Both the position numbers and the translations under genes were made by a program. The notes below the pieces were generated by a model, which saw nothing but the letters and a program-made list of their open reading frames with translations, was not told the origin of the DNA and did no database searches. Of a stretch of DNA of 32,543 nt, positions 29,801 to 32,543 are shown piece by piece (within the stretch, counting starts at the first letter, position 1; each line of letters starts with the position of its first letter). Source of the stretch: JBBSEZ01 sp038239195 (GTDB lineage: Bacteria; Planctomycetota; Planctomycetia; Gemmatales; Gemmataceae); assembly GCA_038239195.1 (NCBI GenBank), contig JBBSEZ010000051.1, positions 1 to 32,543 of the forward strand. The letters are read 5' to 3'.

Positions 29801-32543
29801 GCGAGACGGCGGCCAGCTGGTCAGGGCTGGTATAGGCGCTTTGATAATAGGTCAGGGTCGGGGCAACCCCTTCCAGGCTGGCGCCGCCGTTGACCGTGGC
29901 CGTGGCCGGGAAGGCGCTCCCGTTCCAGGTGCCGCCGCCTGCCAGGTCGCTCACGCTGATGTCAGCAACGATGCTTCCTTGTTCAGGCTGGTCCGGTGGC
30001 GGCGGAGGGCCGTAGAACGGGAGGCCGTCGGGGCCCACCACGCTGACCGTATACTGATGACTGCCGAGGTTGGCCACAACGCTGGTCGGGCCGCTCCACC
30101 GCATGTCGAGGCTGACGAACTGGGACGATACTCGCCCGTTGAATTCCCCCGCGAAGGTGAACGACTGCGAGAGGCCCGACGCGTTGTCGGTCAGGAGGAG
30201 CGTGGCGGTAAAGAGCGCGCGAGCGAACGAGTCCGTCTGCGGCGACTGCGTGGCGCTGCTGAGACTGAGGATCGCGATGAGGGCCTCCGCCGGCCCCTGC
30301 GCCTGCTGGGCGCCAGAGGTGCTGAAGAACAGGGCCGAGGCGCCGGTGTTCGATGCGAGAACGGGGCCGCCCCCCGCCGTCCGGATCGTCCAGTGCGCGC
30401 TCCAGGAGGCCGACGCGCCCGAACCGCCCGGCCCGCTGTCGCTGACCGTCAAGGTGGGGATGCCCGGGGTGATGGAATACGTGACCGGAGCGCTGTCGGC
30501 AGGACCGTAGGCGCTGTTGTCGCCGGCGTAGCGGGCGACCACCGTGTAGGTGCCGACGCCGACCGGGGCACTGGCCAGAGGGGTGGCGCCGGCCAACTGC
30601 CCGGCGGTCAAGCGGCCGGCGTAGTACGTATAGGACAGCGCCGCATCGCCCAGGCTGGCGACGATGCTGCCCGTGCCGGCGTCGGCCACCGTGACCGTGC
30701 TGGCCCCGTGGCCGTTGCCGTCGAAGGCGAACGGCCCCGCGGTGACGCTCACCGTCGGCACGGCGAGGACGTGTACGGTGGTCGTGACGACCGACGACGA
30801 ATAGAGGGCGCCGCCCCCGTCGGTCCGATCGACGCGCAGGGCGATGGTGCGCGTGGAGGGACTGGCGCTGGCAGGGGCGTCGAAGGTCGGCGTGGCGCCG
30901 GTGGCCTCGACGTTGAAAGTCGTCCCGTTGTAGTGGAAGTCCCAGGAGTAGCTCAGCGTGCCGCCGGCCGGATCGAGCGCCGAGCCCGCCAGCGTGACCG
31001 AACCGCCCGCGGCGACGTGATACGGGCCGCCGGACAGGGCCGTGGGGGCGGCGGGCGCTTGCTTGCCCGCGCTATCCGCGTTGAAGATCGCCTGGATCTC
31101 GGCCGGCGTCAGGGCGCGGTTGTAGACGGAAATCTCATCGACGGCGCCCGTGAGACGGCGGTCGTCGCCGAGGCTGCCCGGAAGGCGCCCCGCGTACAGA
31201 TTGGTGCCGGCTGCGGTATTGATGTCCAGGGCGCCGCTGGCCACGGCGGTCCCGTCGAGGTAGAGCGTCACCTGATCGCCGGTATTGGTGACGGCCACGT
31301 GATGCCACTGTCCGACCGCCAGTTGCGGGCCGACCAAGGCCCCTCCCCACTGCGAGAAGAACAGCGACCCATCGCCCAAGGTCCCCAACGCATAGGACTG
31401 GCCGTTGGAGCCGAAACCGCCGTAGCCGGCCAGGAAGGCCTCGCCCGAAGGCAGCGCATCGAGGCGCACCCAGGCCTCCAGGGTGCGGTCGGCGTTGCCC
31501 GTGGGCAGGTAGGTGGCCGGGGCCTGGAACTCGCTGGTCTGGCCGTCGAACTGGAAGGCCTGACCGACCTTGCCGGCGACGAAGCCGGCGTTGCCGGAGA
31601 GGGAGCCGGCCTGCCCGCCCATGCCGTCGTTGGTGTCGCCGTTGCCCGCCCACCAGGCGACCAGGCCAGGGGGGGCGGCAACCGGAGCTACGTGGATGGT
31701 GAGCGTGCCGGGCACGAACGCGATGGCGTAGTTGGCGGAGGTGAGCCCGGACGGCGTCACGGCATACGCGCCGACGGAGCTGGCCGCCGTCGCCGCCGTG
31801 GTGAACGTCAGGGCGCCACCGAGGCTGCCCGCTCCGTCCCCGTTGACGAAGCCGGCGTAGGTTGCGGTGAAGGCCGGGTTGGCCTGTCCAGAGGCCCTCG
31901 TGGCGTCATTGGCCGTCACCGTTAGCGCGGCCTGGTGGACGGTCAGGGTCAAGTTCGCCACGGCCGCGAGGCCCGCGGTGTTGGTGGCGGTGATGGTGAC
32001 CGTCTGGGGCGGGGCGGCGGCGGTCGGGGTGCCGCTGAGCACGCCCGTCGAGGCGTCGAACGAGGCCCAGGATGGGAGGCCGGTGGCGCTGAAGGTCGAG
32101 GGGCCGCCCGAGGTGGCCGTGACCACGGTGGTCGAGGCCGCCTGGCCGTAGGTGAAGACGGCGTCGGTCGTCGCGATTGCGGGCGGTGCCGTCACGCGGG
32201 TCGCGGGGGTGTACAGCTCCGCGCTCGCCAGAATGCCGTTGCTGCTGCCGCCGCCGGCGACCAGGACGTTGCCGTTGCCCAGCAGCGTTGCCGTTTGATA
32301 AGCCCGCGCCGTACTCATGGCGGGGGCGGCGGACCAGGTGTTGCTCGCCGGGTCGTACAGTTCCGCACTCGACAGGTAGTGGTCGCTGACACCGCCGCCG
32401 GTGACGAGGACCTTGCCGTTGTCCAGCAGTGTTGCCGTCGCCCCCTCCCGCGCGGCGCTCATGGCGGAGGCGGCGGACCAGGTGTTGCTCGCCGGGTCGT
32501 ACAGCTCCGCACTCGCCAGATAGCCGCCATGGGCGACGCCGCC
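26856..32543 (-). CDS. Giant secreted multi-domain repeat protein (5' end beyond the window)
   Basis: At least 1895 residues, open to the right edge, so the start and any signal peptide are outside. From the N-side: Kelch-like propeller repeats (two and part of a third; LASAELYDPASNTWSAA... at about 32200-32543), a He_PIG/putative Ig domain (LPSWASFDASTGVLSGTP), an MBG domain (LTVTANDATRASGQANPAFTATYAGF), a LamG domain (about 31075-31680; LVAWWAGNGDTNDG to DEISVYNRALTPAEI), a PKD-like domain (SYSWDFHYNG), Ig-like segments (about 29985-30760), ten ~90-residue repeats (27170-29970), and a C-terminal Ig-like domain ending SGTGSLTIT. Very poor in Cys and Lys, rich in Ala, Gly, Thr. Probably a surface or extracellular adhesive protein. 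No sorting signal is recognisable at the C-terminus. Confidence 0.92.
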   Translation of the reverse strand, partial: GGVAHGGYLASAELYDPASNTWSAASAMSAAREGATATLLDNGKVLVTGGGVSDHYLSSAELYDPASNTWSAAPAMSTARAYQTATLLGNGNVLVAGGGSSNGILASAELYTPATRVTAPPAIATTDAVFTYGQAASTTVVTATSGGPSTFSATGLPSWASFDASTGVLSGTPTAAAPPQTVTITATNTAGLAAVANLTLTVHQAALTVTANDATRASGQANPAFTATYAGFVNGDGAGSLGGALTFTTAATAASSVGAYAVTPSGLTSANYAIAFVPGTLTIHVAPVAAPPGLVAWWAGNGDTNDGMGGQAGSLSGNAGFVAGKVGQAFQFDGQTSEFQAPATYLPTGNADRTLEAWVRLDALPSGEAFLAGYGGFGSNGQSYALGTLGDGSLFFSQWGGALVGPQLAVGQWHHVAVTNTGDQVTLYLDGTAVASGALDINTAAGTNLYAGRLPGSLGDDRRLTGAVDEISVYNRALTPAEIQAIFNADSAGKQAPAAPTALSGGPYHVAAGGSVTLAGSALDPAGGTLSYSWDFHYNGTTFNVEATGATPTFDAPASASPSTRTIALRVDRTDGGGALYSSSVVTTTVHVLAVPTVSVTAGPFAFDGNGHGASTVTVADAGTGSIVASLGDAALSYTYYAGRLTAGQLAGATPLASAPVGVGTYTVVARYAGDNSAYGPADSAPVTYSITPGIPTLTVSDSGPGGSGASASWSAHWTIRTAGGGPVLASNTGASALFFSTSGAQQAQGPAEALIAILSLSSATQSPQTDSFARALFTATLLLTDNASGLSQSFTFAGEFNGRVSSQFVSLDMRWSGPTSVVANLGSHQYTVSVVGPDGLPFYGPPPPPDQPEQGSIVADISVSDLAGGGTWNGSAFPATATVNGGASLEGVAPTLTYYQSAYTSPDQLAAVSPLAGPPTSAGTYTVLASFAGSADYKIATALTTFTIAPATPTVAVSDAGGTWSSEPFDATATVAGVDGKPVSALEGVGLTLDYQRLNSDGTVFADLASAAPTAAGNYRVTVSFAGSADYAAASASSSFTISPAAPTVTVEDAGGTYSGQPFAATAEVAGLDGTTDTMLEGVGLTLDYQQLNPDGTASADLGPVAPTAVGSYRGTASFAGSADYAAARASATFSIGLAGPSVTVADAGGTYAGAPFAATATVAGVAGNALAALEGVGLTLDYQRLNPNGTVLADIGPAAPTAAGDYEVTASFAGSADYAAASASATFAITTATATVSVADAGGTYGGQPFAAMATVVGVDGTTAGSLEGAGLTLDYQQLSPNGTVLADLGTAAPTAAGTYQVTASFAGSTDYAPATDFTLFTVSAAAPTVRVTDASGTWNGQAFAASPTVAGVDGQPVGSLEGVGLTLDYQRLSPDGTVSADLGSAAPTAVGNYQVTASFAGSADYAAATDATLFTISQAMATIGVADAGGTWNGQSFAATGALAGVDGKPVAALEGVGLTLDYLRLNSDGTSTDLGAHAPTGAGSYDATASFAGSADYASGSTDVAFTIATAMPTLSVMDAGGTWNGRAYSATTTLAGLNGRPVGKLEGVGLTLDYQRLNPDGSTTDLGAVAPTAAGNYQVTASFTGSADYAAASATTAFSVKQATPAIRVTDAGGTWNGRAFAAVATVNGGTTLEGARLTLDYQQLGANGTVIADLGSTPPTAAGTYKVTASFAGSMNYAPASASASFTIKQATPTVRVTDAGGTWSGRAFGAIATLNGVATLEGVGLTLDYQQLGANGTVIADLGSTPPTAAGNYKVTASFAGSADYASASASASFTIKQATPSFSRLSSPSVKQGTAPTFSGKLAAAALVPVGANGQPESVQITVSNANASVTIHVTASVNTTTGAFSVALSTAQLSQLKKGTTYKIAYSFLGDINFSAASGTGSLTIT
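27170..29970 (-). repeat. Ten tandem ~267-282 bp coding repeats (Ig-like units)
   Basis: Each unit has a DAGGTW/Y opening, a central LEGVGLTLDYQ, an APTAAG-x-Y strand and a SFAGSADYAAA end. The DAGGT position recurs near 27414, 27681, 27959, 28239, 28520, 28803, 29086, 29368, 29649 and 29926, i.e. a period of 267-282 bp. The two C-terminal units are shorter (VNGG-x-T replaces VAGVDGKPVxA) and share about 66 identical bases (around 27285-27350 and 27552-27617). Confidence 0.9.

Noticed and set aside
27170..29970. CRISPR-like or satellite array
   Set aside because: Units are ~280 bp, in frame and protein-coding, without short spaced repeats or cas genes.

Overview
The window is high-GC bacterial DNA that looks like a planctomycete of the Gemmata/Isosphaera type. 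The evidence is a TIGR02996 'repeat-companion' leucine-rich-repeat protein, a planctomycete-style ECF sigma factor opening with a TRWSLV box, DUF2752, WD40, LamG and cytochrome-c-peroxidase-like proteins, a giant secreted repeat protein, and dispersed palindromes of a kind I recall from these genomes. This placement is by recognition, not by a search. I see no rRNA, tRNA, CRISPR array, transposase or phage gene, so this reads as ordinary chromosome.

Layout. 177-4049 (+): a possible 21-residue Lys/Gly peptide, a small helical protein, TatD nuclease, an ECF sigma factor, an MscS channel and an M48 metalloprotease; the last two could be an envelope-stress pair. 4076-9248 (-): rpiA, zwf and opcA (ATGA overlap between zwf and opcA), which supply the oxidative pentose phosphate entry and ribose-5-phosphate, followed by a TIGR01777 epimerase and a PhyH-type oxygenase. 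9398-10507 (+): a membrane-anchored LamG protein. 10527-12802 (-): a quaternary-amine ABC importer (ATPase plus fused binding protein/permease). 12828-16143 (-): DUF427, an FGE-like protein, panB and a YbdK-type carboxylate-amine ligase. 16346-16912 (+): DUF2752, whose 3' end overlaps antisense with a circularly permuted ATP-grasp gene (16807-18165, -). 18186-24927 (-): an uncharacterised protein, YdcF, a frameshifted conserved gene, a WD40 protein, an MbfA-type ferritin/VIT1 iron exporter, DoxX, an Imm26-like protein and a TIGR02996/LRR protein. 25208-26665 (+): a secreted di-heme cytochrome. 26856 to the right edge (-): a giant surface protein cut by the window end (Kelch, He_PIG, MBG, LamG, PKD-like, Ig-like, then ten ~90-residue repeats).

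The least explained items are: a dispersed 9-bp-stem palindrome family whose copies differ by compensatory changes and that supplies a stop codon; the SD-preceded Lys/Gly micropeptide inside a G-quadruplex-prone tract; a one-base G-run frameshift in a conserved gene; the two amidoligase-type genes either side of DUF2752; and the repeat array of the giant protein, whose last two units look recently homogenised. I see no clear new defence or biosynthetic system.
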